From NCBI GenBank assembly GCA_041913045.1, contig JAYSGB010000002.1, positions 1-64,000 of the forward strand: DNA of 64,000 bases, written 5' to 3'. Made by a program: the position numbers and the translations under genes. This stretch comes from CAMLOF01 sp041913045. GTDB lineage: Bacteria; Pseudomonadota; Gammaproteobacteria; Burkholderiales; Burkholderiaceae_C. The notes under the pieces are model-generated. The model was not told the DNA's origin. It made no database searches and saw only the letters and a program-made list of their open reading frames with translations. Below are positions 50,930 through 59,783 of the stretch, piece by piece. Every line of letters begins with the position of its first letter. Within the stretch, counting starts at the first letter, position 1.

Positions 50930-51481
50930 TCAGTACGAGGTTGCCGCGCGCGCAGCCTGATCGTACCGGCCAGAAACCGTGCGCAGCAGCTTCGCGAAAT
51001 CTCCCAGCTGGCGGTTCTCTTCGGCCGAGCCGGAAAAACCGGGCATCAGGCAAGCCTCGCGCACATCGCGGTAGCGCATGCACAGTGCCGCGCCTGCTTC
51101 GGTGGTTGAGAAGAACACTTCCTTGCCCTTCTTCTGGCTGCGCACGTAACCAGCCGCCACCAGCTTCTTCAGGGAATAAGACACGACGTGCGTGTCTTCG
51201 ATGTTCAGCACGAAGCAGATGTCGGCCAGCCGCTTTTCCATACCCCGGTGGTTGGTGTGGTGCAGCACCAGCACGTCCACGGCCGTCATGTCCTTCACCC
51301 CGGCCGCGCCCATGCAGCGCGTCATCCAGCGGTTGAAGGCATGGGTGGCAATGATCAGGCCGAACTCGAACTCAGACAGTTCGGGCGATTTTTCCGAAAC
51401 GAGGTGCGCAGACGTGACGATGCGCTGAGAGTCGTTGGCGCTGGCGCTTGTCGAAGGGCTGGATGCGGTTTTGGTGGTCAT
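50930..51481 (-). CDS. MarR-like winged-helix transcriptional regulator
   Basis: This 183-residue protein has a MarR-type winged helix. The recognition region reads RLADICFVLNIEDTHVVSYSLKKL, followed by the wing VRSQKKGKEVFFSTTEAG. An N-terminal Ser/Thr-rich stretch precedes the dimerisation helices. It is divergent from the TRAP-pxpBCA operon with a palindrome-rich region between, so it most likely controls that operon, with 5-oxoproline or a breakdown product as a possible effector. Start chosen at ATG 51481; a TTG at 51514 is in frame. Confidence 0.82.
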   Translation of the reverse strand: MTTKTASSPSTSASANDSQRIVTSAHLVSEKSPELSEFEFGLIIATHAFNRWMTRCMGAAGVKDMTAVDVLVLHHTNHRGMEKRLADICFVLNIEDTHVVSYSLKKLVAAGYVRSQKKGKEVFFSTTEAGAALCMRYRDVREACLMPGFSGSAEENRQLGDFAKLLRTVSGRYDQAARAATSY

Positions 51482-51564
51482 TTGAAGGAGGGTCGAGGAC
51501 GGTTGAGACAACAAAACTTGCGTGTCATGTTAACAACAGATCACGAATACGGGAAAACCTTAGT

Positions 51565-51600
51565 GACAAAACGTTGACGTTTTATTAACATTATTTTGTC
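51565..51600. promoter_or_regulatory. Operator-like palindromes between MarR gene and TRAP operon
   Basis: AAAACGT-TG-ACGTTTT (51568-51583) is a perfect 16-base inverted repeat. Around it, GACAAAA at 51565-51571 has its inverse TTTTGTC at 51594-51600. The stretch is AT-rich and lies between the divergent genes, fitting a MarR-type binding site. I could not place -35/-10 elements with confidence. Confidence 0.55.
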
Positions 51601-51666
51601 GTTATGAGTTCAACGACGCTGTCTGGCACCTGCCAGGCAGCCTCTTCACCGTTAACGGAGTACACC

Positions 51667-52647
51667 ATGGTCTATGTGAAACAGTGGGCAATCGCAGGCG
51701 TGGCCGCCACCGCCTTGTCGTTCGGCGGTCAGGCCCTGGCCCAGCAGAAGTGGGACATGCCCACGGGCTACCCCGCGTCCAACTTCCACACCGAAAACAT
51801 CCAGCAGTTCGCCAAGGACGTGGAGCAGGCCACGGCGGGCAAGCTCAAGATCACGGTGCACGACGGCGGCTCGCTCTTCAAGGCCAACGAAATCAAGCGC
51901 GCCGTGCAAGGCGGGCAGGCCCAGATCGGCGAGATCATCATCTCTGGCTACTCGAACGAGAACGCCCTCTTCGGCCTGGACTCCATCCCCTTCCTGGCAA
52001 CGAGCTACGCCGACGCGCAAAAGCTCTGGAAGGTTTCACGCGCCGCAACAGAGGCGGCACTGGCCAAGCAAGGCATCAAGGTGCTGTATTCCGTGGCGTG
52101 GCCGCCCCAGGGCATCTTCAGCGCCAAACCCATCCAGACGGTGGCCGATCTGAAGGGCGTGAAGTGGCGTGCATACAACCCCAATACCAGCCGCATCGCA
52201 CAACTCGTGGGCGCCCAGCCGGTCACCGTGCAGGCCGCAGAACTGACGCAGGCACTGGCCACGGGCGCGGTGACCGCGTTCATGACGTCTGGCGCCACGG
52301 GCTACGACAGCAAGGTGTGGGAGCAGGTCAAGTACTACTACGACGTGAGCGCCTGGCTGCCCAAGAACCTGGTGATCGTTTCGCAAAAGGCTTTTGACAG
52401 CCTGGACAAACCCGCGCAGGCCGCCGTGACCAAGGCTGCAGAGGACGCCGAGGCGCGCGGCTGGAAGATCAGTGCCGAGAAGAACACCTGGTACCTGGAC
52501 CAGCTGCGCAAGAACGGCATGACCGTGGACGCTGGCAGCCCCGCACTGCGTGCCGAGCTGAAGAAGATTGGCGACACGATGGTGGCCGACTGGGCGAAGC
52601 AGACAGGCAGTGACGGGCAGTCGATCATCGACACCTTCCGCAAGTAA
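51667..52647 (+). CDS. TRAP transporter solute-binding protein, predicted 5-oxoproline receptor
   Basis: This 326-residue DctP-family receptor has a Sec signal (AIAGVAATALSFGGQALAQQ). Family segments are GKLKITVHDGGSLFKANEIK, GVKWRAYNPNTSRIAQLVGA and AFMTSGATGYDSKVWE, the last with the conserved ligand region. It leads an operon with both TRAP membrane subunits and all three PxpABC subunits. That context, plus the known pyroglutamate-binding DctP subfamily of Bordetella, predicts 5-oxoproline as ligand; this is inference. The start ATG at 51667 follows AACGGAG. Confidence 0.87.
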   Translation: MVYVKQWAIAGVAATALSFGGQALAQQKWDMPTGYPASNFHTENIQQFAKDVEQATAGKLKITVHDGGSLFKANEIKRAVQGGQAQIGEIIISGYSNENALFGLDSIPFLATSYADAQKLWKVSRAATEAALAKQGIKVLYSVAWPPQGIFSAKPIQTVADLKGVKWRAYNPNTSRIAQLVGAQPVTVQAAELTQALATGAVTAFMTSGATGYDSKVWEQVKYYYDVSAWLPKNLVIVSQKAFDSLDKPAQAAVTKAAEDAEARGWKISAEKNTWYLDQLRKNGMTVDAGSPALRAELKKIGDTMVADWAKQTGSDGQSIIDTFRK

Positions 52648-52718
52648 TCACGCTCAGCTGTTGTGAATGCCCTCTTTTGACAGAGGGCGCGCAAACACCC
52701 TCACTGGAAAGGCAAGCC

Positions 52719-53237
52719 ATGCGACAAATGCTTGATCGACTCTTCAACGCCGCCGGGTATTTGGCCGGCATCTTCATGATCGGCACTCTTGCAGCCGTGC
52801 TTGCCAGCATCCTGGGGCGCCTGCACCCGGTGTTCGACCTGCCTGGGGCCGACGCCTACGCGGGCTACTGTATGGCAGCGTCTGCCTTCCTGGCGCTGGC
52901 GCCTACCCTGCGCCGGGGCGAACATATCCGCGTGACCCTGCTGCTCAACCACCTGCCTGCAGGCGGGCAGCGCGCGCTGGACATCCTGTGTCACATCGTG
53001 GCAGTGGCGCTGTCGGGCGCGCTGGCCTGGTTTTCCATCAGGCTCGTCATGCAGTCACGCGAATTCTTTGACATCTCCACCGGGCTGGACGCCACCCCTT
53101 TGTGGATTCCCCAACTCGGCATGGCCGCTGGTACCACGCTGTTCGCGCTGGCCTTCCTGGGCGACCTGATCCTGCTTCTGCGCGGCGAGCCGCTGCGCGA
53201 AGTCAGCGCCGACAACGAACCCGCACGCATCGAGTAA
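52719..53237 (+). CDS. TRAP transporter small permease subunit (DctQ family)
   Basis: This 172-residue protein has four helices and the DctQ core AGYCMAASAFLALAPTLRRG followed by EHIRVTLLLNHLP. I chose the ATG at 52719, preceded by GGAAAGG, over an in-frame start 42 bases upstream. It partners the large subunit encoded nine bases downstream. Confidence 0.87.
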   Translation: MRQMLDRLFNAAGYLAGIFMIGTLAAVLASILGRLHPVFDLPGADAYAGYCMAASAFLALAPTLRRGEHIRVTLLLNHLPAGGQRALDILCHIVAVALSGALAWFSIRLVMQSREFFDISTGLDATPLWIPQLGMAAGTTLFALAFLGDLILLLRGEPLREVSADNEPARIE

Positions 53238-53246
53238 GGACGGACC

Positions 53247-54545
53247 ATGGACATCACCATTACCTTGCTGCTGGTTGCGGCACTTTTTCTCATCCTGGGT
53301 TGCGGTGTGTGGGTGGGCCTCACCCTCACTGGCGTGGCCTGGATCGGCATGGAACTCTTCACCAGCCGCCCCGTGGGCGACGCCATGGCCGTCACCATCT
53401 GGGGATCGTCCTCTTCCTGGACGCTGACCGCCCTGCCCCTTTTCATATGGATGGGTGAAATCCTCTTTCGCACCAAGCTGTCGGAAGACATGTTCAAGGG
53501 CCTGGCCCCTTGGCTGGAGCGCCTGCCCGGCCGGTTGCTGCACACCAACATCATCGGCTGCACCATCTTTGCGGCGGTGTCTGGATCGTCGGCTGCTACC
53601 TGCGCCACCATTGGCAAGATGACGTTGCCTGAGTTGGCCAAACGCGGCTACCCGGAACACATGGCACTGGGCACCCTGGCGGGCGCTGGCACGCTGGGCC
53701 TGCTCATTCCGCCGTCCATCATCATGATCGTGTACGGCGTTGCCGCCAACGTGTCCATCGCCCAGCTCTTCATTGCCGGGGTGCTGCCTGGCATTCTGCT
53801 GGCGGGTCTGTTCATGGGCTACACCATCGTCTGGGCACTGCTCAACCCGGGCAAGATCCCGCCCGCCGGGCCCGCCATGACGTTCTTGGAAAAGCTCCAG
53901 GCCTCCCGCAACCTGCTGCCCGTGGTGGCCTTGATTGCTGCGGTGCTGGGCTCGGTCTACAGCGGCGTGGCAACAGCCACCGAGTCGGCTGCGCTGGGCG
54001 TGGTTGGTGCACTTGTGATTGCCATTCTCCAAGGCGGCATGTCCTGGCGCCAGTTCCGCGACAGCCTGCTGGGTGCGACACGTCTGTACTGCATGATCGC
54101 CCTCATCCTGGCGGGTGCGGCGTTCCTCACACTTTCCATGGGCTACATCGGGCTGCCGCGCCAGCTTGCCGAGTGGATTGGCGGGCTGGGTCTGTCGCAG
54201 CTGCAGTTGATCGTCGCGCTGATGGTGTTCTTCATCGTGCTCGGCTGCTTCCTGGACGGTATCTCCATCGTGGTGCTGACCATGGGCGTGCTGTTGCCCA
54301 CCATCGAAAAAGCGGGCATAGACCCGGTCTGGTTCGGCATCTTCGTGGTGCTGGTGGTGGAAATGGCGCAAATCACGCCACCCGTGGGCTTCAACCTGTT
54401 CGTGCTGCAAGGCATGACCAAGAAGGAAATCACCTACCTGGCCCGGCACGCCCTCCCAATGTTCGTGCTGATGGTGGCGGCAGTGCTGCTGATCTACTTC
54501 GTCCCCGGCATCGTGACTTGGCTGCCGGGCCAGATGGTGGGCTGA
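53247..54545 (+). CDS. TRAP transporter large permease subunit (DctM family)
   Basis: This 432-residue, about 12-helix DctM protein has conserved PLFIWMGEILFRTKLSEDM, FAAVSGSSAATCATIGKM, GAGTLGLLIPPSIIMIVYG and ITPPVGFNLFVLQGM. It is the sodium-driven channel for the binding protein. It is of ordinary size, unlike the enlarged DctM at 12870-14669. pxpB starts three bases after its stop. Confidence 0.92.
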   Translation: MDITITLLLVAALFLILGCGVWVGLTLTGVAWIGMELFTSRPVGDAMAVTIWGSSSSWTLTALPLFIWMGEILFRTKLSEDMFKGLAPWLERLPGRLLHTNIIGCTIFAAVSGSSAATCATIGKMTLPELAKRGYPEHMALGTLAGAGTLGLLIPPSIIMIVYGVAANVSIAQLFIAGVLPGILLAGLFMGYTIVWALLNPGKIPPAGPAMTFLEKLQASRNLLPVVALIAAVLGSVYSGVATATESAALGVVGALVIAILQGGMSWRQFRDSLLGATRLYCMIALILAGAAFLTLSMGYIGLPRQLAEWIGGLGLSQLQLIVALMVFFIVLGCFLDGISIVVLTMGVLLPTIEKAGIDPVWFGIFVVLVVEMAQITPPVGFNLFVLQGMTKKEITYLARHALPMFVLMVAAVLLIYFVPGIVTWLPGQMVG

Positions 54546-54548
54546 ACC

Positions 54549-55316
54549 ATGGACACGCAAGACCTGCAGGCGCAACGCTTGCTGGCGCTGGGCGACGCTG
54601 CCTGGACGGTGGAGTTCGGACAGACCATCAATGCCGGCATCAACGCCCGCGTGATGGGGCTGGCAGACAAGATATCCAACATACGCAGGGCCAACCCCTT
54701 GTTCGCGGCGGTGACCGACGTGGTGCCCACGTTCCGCTCGCTCACGGTCCACTTCAACCCCCAGATGGCCGAAGCCGATGTGCTGGGTGCACAGTTGCTG
54801 GCACTGGCCAACGAGGGAAGCCAACAGGCGCAAGAGGGCCGGCATTGGCTGCTGCCCGTGTGTTTTGACCCGGCGTTCGCACCCGACCTGCCAAGGCTGG
54901 CCGAAGCCAAGACCATGAGCGAGGCCGCGGTCATCGAACGGCTGCTTGCCACGGCCTTCCGGGTTTACATGATCGGCTTCTTGCCCGGCTTCCCATACAT
55001 GGGGGGCTTGCCGCCCGAACTGGCCATGCCCCGGTTGGCCAGCCCGCGCCAGCGTGTGCCCGCCCACTCGCTGGCCGTGGCTGGCGAGATGTGCGCCGTA
55101 TACCCGTGGGAGAGCCCGGGCGGCTGGAACCTGCTGGGCCGCACCCCCGTGCAACTGTTCGATCTGCGCCACACCAGCCAACCAGCCATGCTGGCCGCTG
55201 GCGACTGGGTGCGCTGGCGCGCCGTGGACGTGGCGGAATACGAGCACTTGCTCACGCAGAGCCAAAGCGGCCATCTGGCGCGCGAAACTTTTTTGCAAGC
55301 GGAGGGCGCGAAATGA
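54549..55316 (+). CDS. pxpB: 5-oxoprolinase subunit PxpB (KipI-like)
   Basis: This 255-residue protein has the KipI/allophanate-hydrolase-subunit-1 fold, with the cyclophilin-like core AFRVYMIGFLPGFPYMGGLP followed by RVPAHSLAVAGEMCAVYPW and ESPGGWNLLGRTP. With PxpC and PxpA it forms the bacterial ATP-dependent 5-oxoprolinase, which opens 5-oxoproline to glutamate. Its stop overlaps the pxpC start by four bases. Confidence 0.93.
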   Translation: MDTQDLQAQRLLALGDAAWTVEFGQTINAGINARVMGLADKISNIRRANPLFAAVTDVVPTFRSLTVHFNPQMAEADVLGAQLLALANEGSQQAQEGRHWLLPVCFDPAFAPDLPRLAEAKTMSEAAVIERLLATAFRVYMIGFLPGFPYMGGLPPELAMPRLASPRQRVPAHSLAVAGEMCAVYPWESPGGWNLLGRTPVQLFDLRHTSQPAMLAAGDWVRWRAVDVAEYEHLLTQSQSGHLARETFLQAEGAK

Positions 55317-56362
55317 CCCGCACGTCCGCAGGCATGATTGAAATACTGCAGCCCGGCTTTGGCACGACAGTACAGGACCGTGGACGGCGCGGGCACCGGC
55401 ACGAGGGCATTCCCCTGTCGGGCTGGCTGGACGCTCCCTTGGCAGAAGCCGCCAACGCCCTGGCCGGCAACAACGGCGGCGAAGCGGTGCTGGAACTGCG
55501 TGGCATGGGCACCGAGTTGCGCGTGCAAGCCGGTCCGGTGCGCGTGGCGCTGGCCGGCGCCATCGATGCGAAATGGCTGCATGCCGACGGCAAGAACACC
55601 GCCTTGCCCGCCTGGCAAAGCGCCACTCTGCAGGCAGGTGACCGGCTGGTGCTGGGTGCGGCCGAAACCGGATGCGCCTACCTGGCCGTGGCTGGCGGCC
55701 TGCGCCTGCCACCACAACTGGGCAGCAGATCCAGCTATTGGCGGGCCGGTCTGCCTGGTCTGCTCGGCCGGGCCATGCGCCCCGGCGACCTGCTGCCCTG
55801 CAGTACCTGGAACTCCCCGGACCCCAAGGAGTGGCGCACACCCAGCCCCTGGTCGCTACCCAAAGGCCCCATCAGGGTGATGCTCGGCCCGCAAGAGGAC
55901 AACTTCTCCACAGAGGCCATTGCTGCCTTCCTGAACGGCGAATGGGAGACAACCTCCGAGCAAGACCGCATGGGGATGCGCCTGCGCGGCACGCCGCTGG
56001 CCCACACCAACGCGGCGGCGGCAGACATCGTTTCCGACGCAGTGACGCCAGGCACCATCCAGGTGCCCGCCAACGGACTGCCCATTGTGCTGCTGGCCGA
56101 CAGCCAGACCGTGGGTGGCTACCCCAAGATCGCCACCGTCATCAGCGCCGACCTGCCCCGGCTGGCACACTTGAAGCCAGGGACGCGCTTGAGCTTCCTG
56201 GCCGTCAGCGGCGCGCAAGCCCGCCAGGCACTGCAAGACCAGAGCACCGCCTGGAACCGCTGGCTGGCCACCCGTGAAGCCTTCGTGCCACCGGGTTTCA
56301 TCGACGAAGAAGCCCTGTACGGCAGCAACCTCGTCAGCGGCATGTTGCGCGCTGAACCCTGA
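55313..56362 (+). CDS. pxpC: 5-oxoprolinase subunit PxpC (KipA-like)
   Basis: This 349-residue protein is of the KipA/biotin-dependent carboxyltransferase-like family. Conserved segments are IEILQPGFGTTVQDRGRRGH, GCAYLAVAGGL, IRVMLGPQEDNF, DRMGMRLRGTPL and PIVLLADSQTVGGYPKIA. It joins PxpB in the ATP-dependent activation of 5-oxoproline. The start ATG at 55313 overlaps the pxpB stop. Confidence 0.93.
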   Translation: MTRTSAGMIEILQPGFGTTVQDRGRRGHRHEGIPLSGWLDAPLAEAANALAGNNGGEAVLELRGMGTELRVQAGPVRVALAGAIDAKWLHADGKNTALPAWQSATLQAGDRLVLGAAETGCAYLAVAGGLRLPPQLGSRSSYWRAGLPGLLGRAMRPGDLLPCSTWNSPDPKEWRTPSPWSLPKGPIRVMLGPQEDNFSTEAIAAFLNGEWETTSEQDRMGMRLRGTPLAHTNAAAADIVSDAVTPGTIQVPANGLPIVLLADSQTVGGYPKIATVISADLPRLAHLKPGTRLSFLAVSGAQARQALQDQSTAWNRWLATREAFVPPGFIDEEALYGSNLVSGMLRAEP

Positions 56363-56375
56363 AACGGAGTCACCC

Positions 56376-57149
56376 ATGACGACCTCCCTCATCAACCTGA
56401 ACGCCGACCTGGGCGAGAGCTTTGGCGCGTGGCAGATGGGCGACGACCCGGCTCTGCTGCAGATCGTGAACAGCGCCAACGTGGCCTGCGGCTTCCACGC
56501 GGGCGACCCGGCCATCATGCGCGATACCGTTCGCCTGGCCCTGCAACGGGGCGTGAGCATTGGCGCGCACCCCTCGTACCCTGACCTGCAAGGCTTCGGG
56601 CGACGGGTGATGCAGATGTCTGCCAAAGACCTGGAAGCCACCATCCTCTACCAGGTGGGTGCGTTGCAAGCCATGGCCGCTGCCGAGGGCGGGCGCGTGA
56701 CGCACGTGAAGCCCCACGGCGCCCTGAACAACGTGGCCTGCGCAGACCCCGCCGTGGCCGCCACCGTGGTGCGGGCTGTGCAAAGCCTGGACCGTTCGCT
56801 GATACTGCTGGCCCCTGCCCACTCGGCCTTGGTGAAGGCCGCGCAAGCTGCAGGCCAACCAGTACGGTACGAGGTGTTTGCAGACCGTGCCTACCTGGAC
56901 GACGGGCAGCTGGTGCCCCGCTCGCAGCCCGGCGCCGTGCTGCACGATGCCCAGGAATGTGTGGACCACGTGCTGCGCATGCTCAAGGCCCAGGCCATCG
57001 TTACCACCAGCGGAAAACACCTGCCGACCCGCATCGACAGCATCTGTGTTCACGGCGACGGACCGGAAGCGGTGGCCACGGCGCGCGCCATACGCCAGGC
57101 GCTGGAACAGGCGGGCTACACGCTGGCGCCGCTGGACCGCATGGCTTGA
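56376..57149 (+). CDS. pxpA: 5-oxoprolinase subunit PxpA (LamB/YcsF family)
   Basis: This 257-residue LamB/YcsF protein has the signature INLNADLGESFGAWQMGDD followed by NVACGFHAGDPAIM, GAHPSYPDLQGFGRR and VKPHGALNN. It is the third subunit of 5-oxoprolinase. The ATG at 56376 follows ACGGAG. It ends the TRAP-pxpBCA operon; rdgC follows after 70 bases. Confidence 0.93.
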   Translation: MTTSLINLNADLGESFGAWQMGDDPALLQIVNSANVACGFHAGDPAIMRDTVRLALQRGVSIGAHPSYPDLQGFGRRVMQMSAKDLEATILYQVGALQAMAAAEGGRVTHVKPHGALNNVACADPAVAATVVRAVQSLDRSLILLAPAHSALVKAAQAAGQPVRYEVFADRAYLDDGQLVPRSQPGAVLHDAQECVDHVLRMLKAQAIVTTSGKHLPTRIDSICVHGDGPEAVATARAIRQALEQAGYTLAPLDRMA

Positions 57150-57219
57150 GGCTAAGATGCAGGGCCCAAACAGGCCGACGCAATCGATATGACGGAGGCC
57201 GCAAGCACAGAGGAATAAC

Positions 57220-58119
57220 GTGTTCAAGAATGTGATGGTCTACCGCATCGGGCCGGACTGGTCGGCCACGGTGGAACAGATGGAAGAAGCGCTGACCAAG
57301 ATGCCTTTCGAGCCCTGTGGCGCAACCCAGGAAATCTCCATGGGCTGGGTGCCGCCGCGCGGCGACAAGCACGGCGCTCTGGTGGAGCTGGTGGGCGGCC
57401 ACCGCATCCTGCGCTTCGTGATCGAATCCAAGGGTGTGCCGGGCTCGGTCATCAAACGCCACCTGGACGAGCGCATTGCCGACATCGAGGCCAAGGAAGG
57501 CCGCAAGCCCGGCCGCAAGGAAAGCCGCGAACTGCGCGACGAAATCGTGCACGACCTGCTGCCCATGGCCTTTGCCAAGACCTCCACCGTGATGGTGTGG
57601 ATGGACCTGCAGACCGGCCGTCTGGTGCTGGACTGTGCCAGCCAGGGCAAGGCCGACGAAGTCATCACTGCGCTGGTCAAGGCCTTTGACGGCCTGCAGT
57701 TGAGTGCGCTCAACACCCAGATGTCGCCGCAAGCCGCCATGACGGCCTGGCTCACCGGCACAGCCGACGACTGGCCCGCCCACTTTGCCCCAGGGCGCGA
57801 GGTGGAGCTGAAGTCGGGCGACGAAATGAACTCGGTAGTGAAGTTCACGCGCCACCACCTGGAAGACGAGGAAATGCGCCGCCACATCAGCCAGGGCAAG
57901 CTGCCCACCAAGCTGGCACTGGACTGGGACGGCCGCGTGAGCTTTGTTCTGACCGAAGGCACCCAGCTCAAGAAGGTGGCCTTCCTGGACGGCGTGTTCG
58001 AGGACAATGCCACAGCAGAGGACGGCGGCGGCTTCGATGCCGATGTGGCCATTGCCACAGGTGAGCTGGGCGCGCTGATCACTGACCTCACCGCAGCCCT
58101 GGGGGGCGAACTGGTCTGA
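57220..58119 (+). CDS. rdgC: Recombination-associated protein RdgC
   Basis: This 299-residue protein begins MFKNVMVYRIGPDW and contains PFEPCGATQEISMGWVPPRG, both diagnostic of RdgC, plus the internal GRKPGRKESRELRDEIVHDL. RdgC forms a ring around DNA and modulates RecA. The start is GTG at 57220, preceded by AGAGGAA. crcB follows after 19 bases. Confidence 0.95.
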   Translation: MFKNVMVYRIGPDWSATVEQMEEALTKMPFEPCGATQEISMGWVPPRGDKHGALVELVGGHRILRFVIESKGVPGSVIKRHLDERIADIEAKEGRKPGRKESRELRDEIVHDLLPMAFAKTSTVMVWMDLQTGRLVLDCASQGKADEVITALVKAFDGLQLSALNTQMSPQAAMTAWLTGTADDWPAHFAPGREVELKSGDEMNSVVKFTRHHLEDEEMRRHISQGKLPTKLALDWDGRVSFVLTEGTQLKKVAFLDGVFEDNATAEDGGGFDADVAIATGELGALITDLTAALGGELV

Positions 58120-58138
58120 ACTGCAAGGAGCCGCGAAC

Positions 58139-58525
58139 GTGCTGACCGTCATCGCCATCTGCGTGGGTGCCAGCCTGGGTGCGCTGGGCCGCTGGCAACT
58201 GAGCGCGTGGCTCAACCATTCCGGTGCGCTGCTGCCCTGGGGCACGCTCGCTTCCAACTGGGTCGGGGCTTACGCCATCGGCTTGACGCTGGTTTTCTTC
58301 CACCAGCACAGCGGTCTGGACCCGGCATGGCGGCTGGCCATCGTGACAGGGCTGCTGGGCGGGTTGACCACCTTTTCCACGTTCTCGCTGGAAACGGTGG
58401 TCATGCTCCAGCACGGACGCTGGGCCCTGGGGTTCATGAACACGGCGCTGCACGTAGGCGGCTCGTTCCTGCTCACCTGGGCGGGGGTCGTGTCGGCCCA
58501 GCACCTTTGGCCAACGCGGGCTTAA
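58139..58525 (+). CDS. crcB: Fluoride channel CrcB/Fluc
   Basis: This 128-residue, four-helix protein has GASLGALGRWQLS, TLASNWVGAYAIG and GLLGGLTTFSTFSLE, the Fluc signature with its TTFSTFS turn. It forms dual-topology dimers exporting fluoride. The start is GTG with AAGGAG upstream. The short gap to rdgC leaves no room for a fluoride riboswitch, so it is probably cotranscribed with rdgC. Confidence 0.93.
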   Translation: MLTVIAICVGASLGALGRWQLSAWLNHSGALLPWGTLASNWVGAYAIGLTLVFFHQHSGLDPAWRLAIVTGLLGGLTTFSTFSLETVVMLQHGRWALGFMNTALHVGGSFLLTWAGVVSAQHLWPTRA

Positions 58526-58540
58526 TGCAATACGCTGATA

Positions 58541-58569
58541 TTGCAAAAAACTTTCATCCGTTCTATAAT
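58541..58569 (+). promoter_or_regulatory. Sigma-70 promoter of the IF-1/RRM island
   Basis: TTGCAA, 17-base spacer, TATAAT (perfect -10), in a locally AT-rich patch. The start would be near 58576, giving a leader of about 250 bases before the next ATG. Confidence 0.7.
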
Positions 58570-58575
58570 ATAAAA

Positions 58576-58831
58576 ATTGTCGCCATGCTCTCCGGCGCCA
58601 ATACTGTCGTTTGACACGGCCTTTCCCTCTTACGGGCTTAGCGCCAAGCCTTTATGACCGCTGAGTCGGTCCTGTGGCCGTCACCCGCCATCCACGCGGC
58701 GAGCCCCATCCCCGGTCTACCCCTTTACGCTTGGCCGGAACTTCACCTGGTCTTGCACTGCTGCGGCTGTCGCCGTGGCTGCATGTTTGCTTTTCTCATC
58801 CACAGGGCCCAAGAACGCTCTGCTATCCGAT
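58576..58831 (+). other. Long 5' untranslated leader
   Basis: About 256 bases lie between the strong promoter and the 73-residue gene. No credible protein gene is present. The C/T-rich, poorly coding sequence and length resemble the long structured leaders of cold-shock genes. I see no recognised riboswitch motif. Confidence 0.45.
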
Positions 58832-59053
58832 ATGAATTCCTTGACTCATCACCCCATTTCAGTGGGCCGCTACCTGGTATCCCCGCTGACCCGCCGCACC
58901 GACGGCGGCCGTTACACCGCCTCTTTGTCCGTTCGCAGCGGACGGGGCAGTGCGTCGCATGACCGCGTATTTCGCTTCACGCCAACCTTCGCCACCCGCG
59001 AAGACGCTATGAGCTACGCCCTGGCGCAAGGCACCGGCTGCCTGCCCTGCTGA
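58832..59053 (+). CDS. Small conserved-looking protein, 73 residues
   Basis: The product begins MNSLTHHPISVGRYLVSPLT and contains GGRYTASLSVRSGRGSASHD, then RVFRFTPTFATREDAMSYAL. The look is of a small beta-sheet protein with a final helix (similar to the DUF-type stress proteins found in Burkholderiales). It has no signal peptide or membrane segment. It lies in the leader-driven unit ahead of the IF-1 paralog, 34 bases before it. Function unknown. Confidence 0.6.
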   Translation: MNSLTHHPISVGRYLVSPLTRRTDGGRYTASLSVRSGRGSASHDRVFRFTPTFATREDAMSYALAQGTGCLPC

Positions 59054-59087
59054 GCCACCCGCTTTACCCCTATTTCTGGAGAACACA

Positions 59088-59354
59088 TTGGCCAAAGAAG
59101 ACCTGATCGAAATGCAAGGCAAAGTCGATGAAGTGCTGCCCGATTCGCGCTTTCGCGTGACGCTGGAAAACGGCCACTCGCTGGTGGCCTATTCCGCTGG
59201 CAAGATGCGCAAGCACCACATCCGCATCCTGGCTGGCGACAAGGTGTCGCTGGAACTGTCACCCTACGACCTGAGCAAGGGTCGCATCACGTTCCGCCAT
59301 ATTGAGAACCGCTCGTCGGCCCCGCGCCCGGCAGCACCTCGCACGTTTCGTTGA
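59088..59354 (+). CDS. infA: Translation initiation factor IF-1, extended paralog
   Basis: This 88-residue S1-fold protein starts with TTG at 59088, preceded by GGAG. It follows the IF-1 pattern AKEDLIEMQGKVDEVLP, RVTLENGHSLVAY, GKMRKHHIRILAGDKV and LSPYDLSKGRITFR. It extends beyond the usual 72 residues by a basic Ser/Pro/Arg tail (SSAPRPAAPRTFR). It is not in a ribosomal-protein operon, and Burkholderiales often carry a second infA. The rare start and cold-shock-like context suggest a stress-induced form. Confidence 0.88.
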   Translation: MAKEDLIEMQGKVDEVLPDSRFRVTLENGHSLVAYSAGKMRKHHIRILAGDKVSLELSPYDLSKGRITFRHIENRSSAPRPAAPRTFR

Positions 59355-59449
59355 GTGTGGGCGCGGCTCCGTTCGCGTCTGTACTCATTCCCCTGGCGGC
59401 ACCGGATCCCGAAGTGGAACGGCCAGCCGCATTCTTGAAAGGTCCCACT

Positions 59450-59761
59450 GTGGGCAACAAACTGTACGTCGGCAACCTCTCCTATTCCGTGCGCGACGAG
59501 CACCTCCAACAACAGTTCGCTGAGTTCGGCAACATCACGTCCGCCAAGGTCATGATGGACCGCGACTCCGGACGCTCCAAAGGCTTCGGCTTTGTCGAAA
59601 TGGGCTCTGACGAAGAAGCCCAGGCCGCCATCCGTGGCCTGCATGGCCAGTCACTCGACGGCCGCGCACTCGTGGTGAACGAGGCCCGCCCCAAGGAAGC
59701 ACGCCCGAGCGGCGGCTTTGGCGGCGGCGGCTTCGGCGGCGGCAACCGCCGCTCCTACTGA
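59450..59761 (+). CDS. Glycine-rich RRM RNA-binding protein
   Basis: This 103-residue protein, taking the GTG at 59450 as start because RRM homology begins directly after it (GNKLYVGNLSYSVRDEHL), has RNP2 as LYVGNL and RNP1 as KGFGFVEM. It ends in a short Gly-rich tail (GGFGGGGFGGGNRRSY). Such bacterial RRM proteins are often cold-induced RNA chaperones. It follows the IF-1 gene after 95 bases and is closed by a terminator. Confidence 0.88.
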   Translation: MGNKLYVGNLSYSVRDEHLQQQFAEFGNITSAKVMMDRDSGRSKGFGFVEMGSDEEAQAAIRGLHGQSLDGRALVVNEARPKEARPSGGFGGGGFGGGNRRSY

Positions 59762-59783
59762 TCTGACTTCGGTCGATCTGCAG

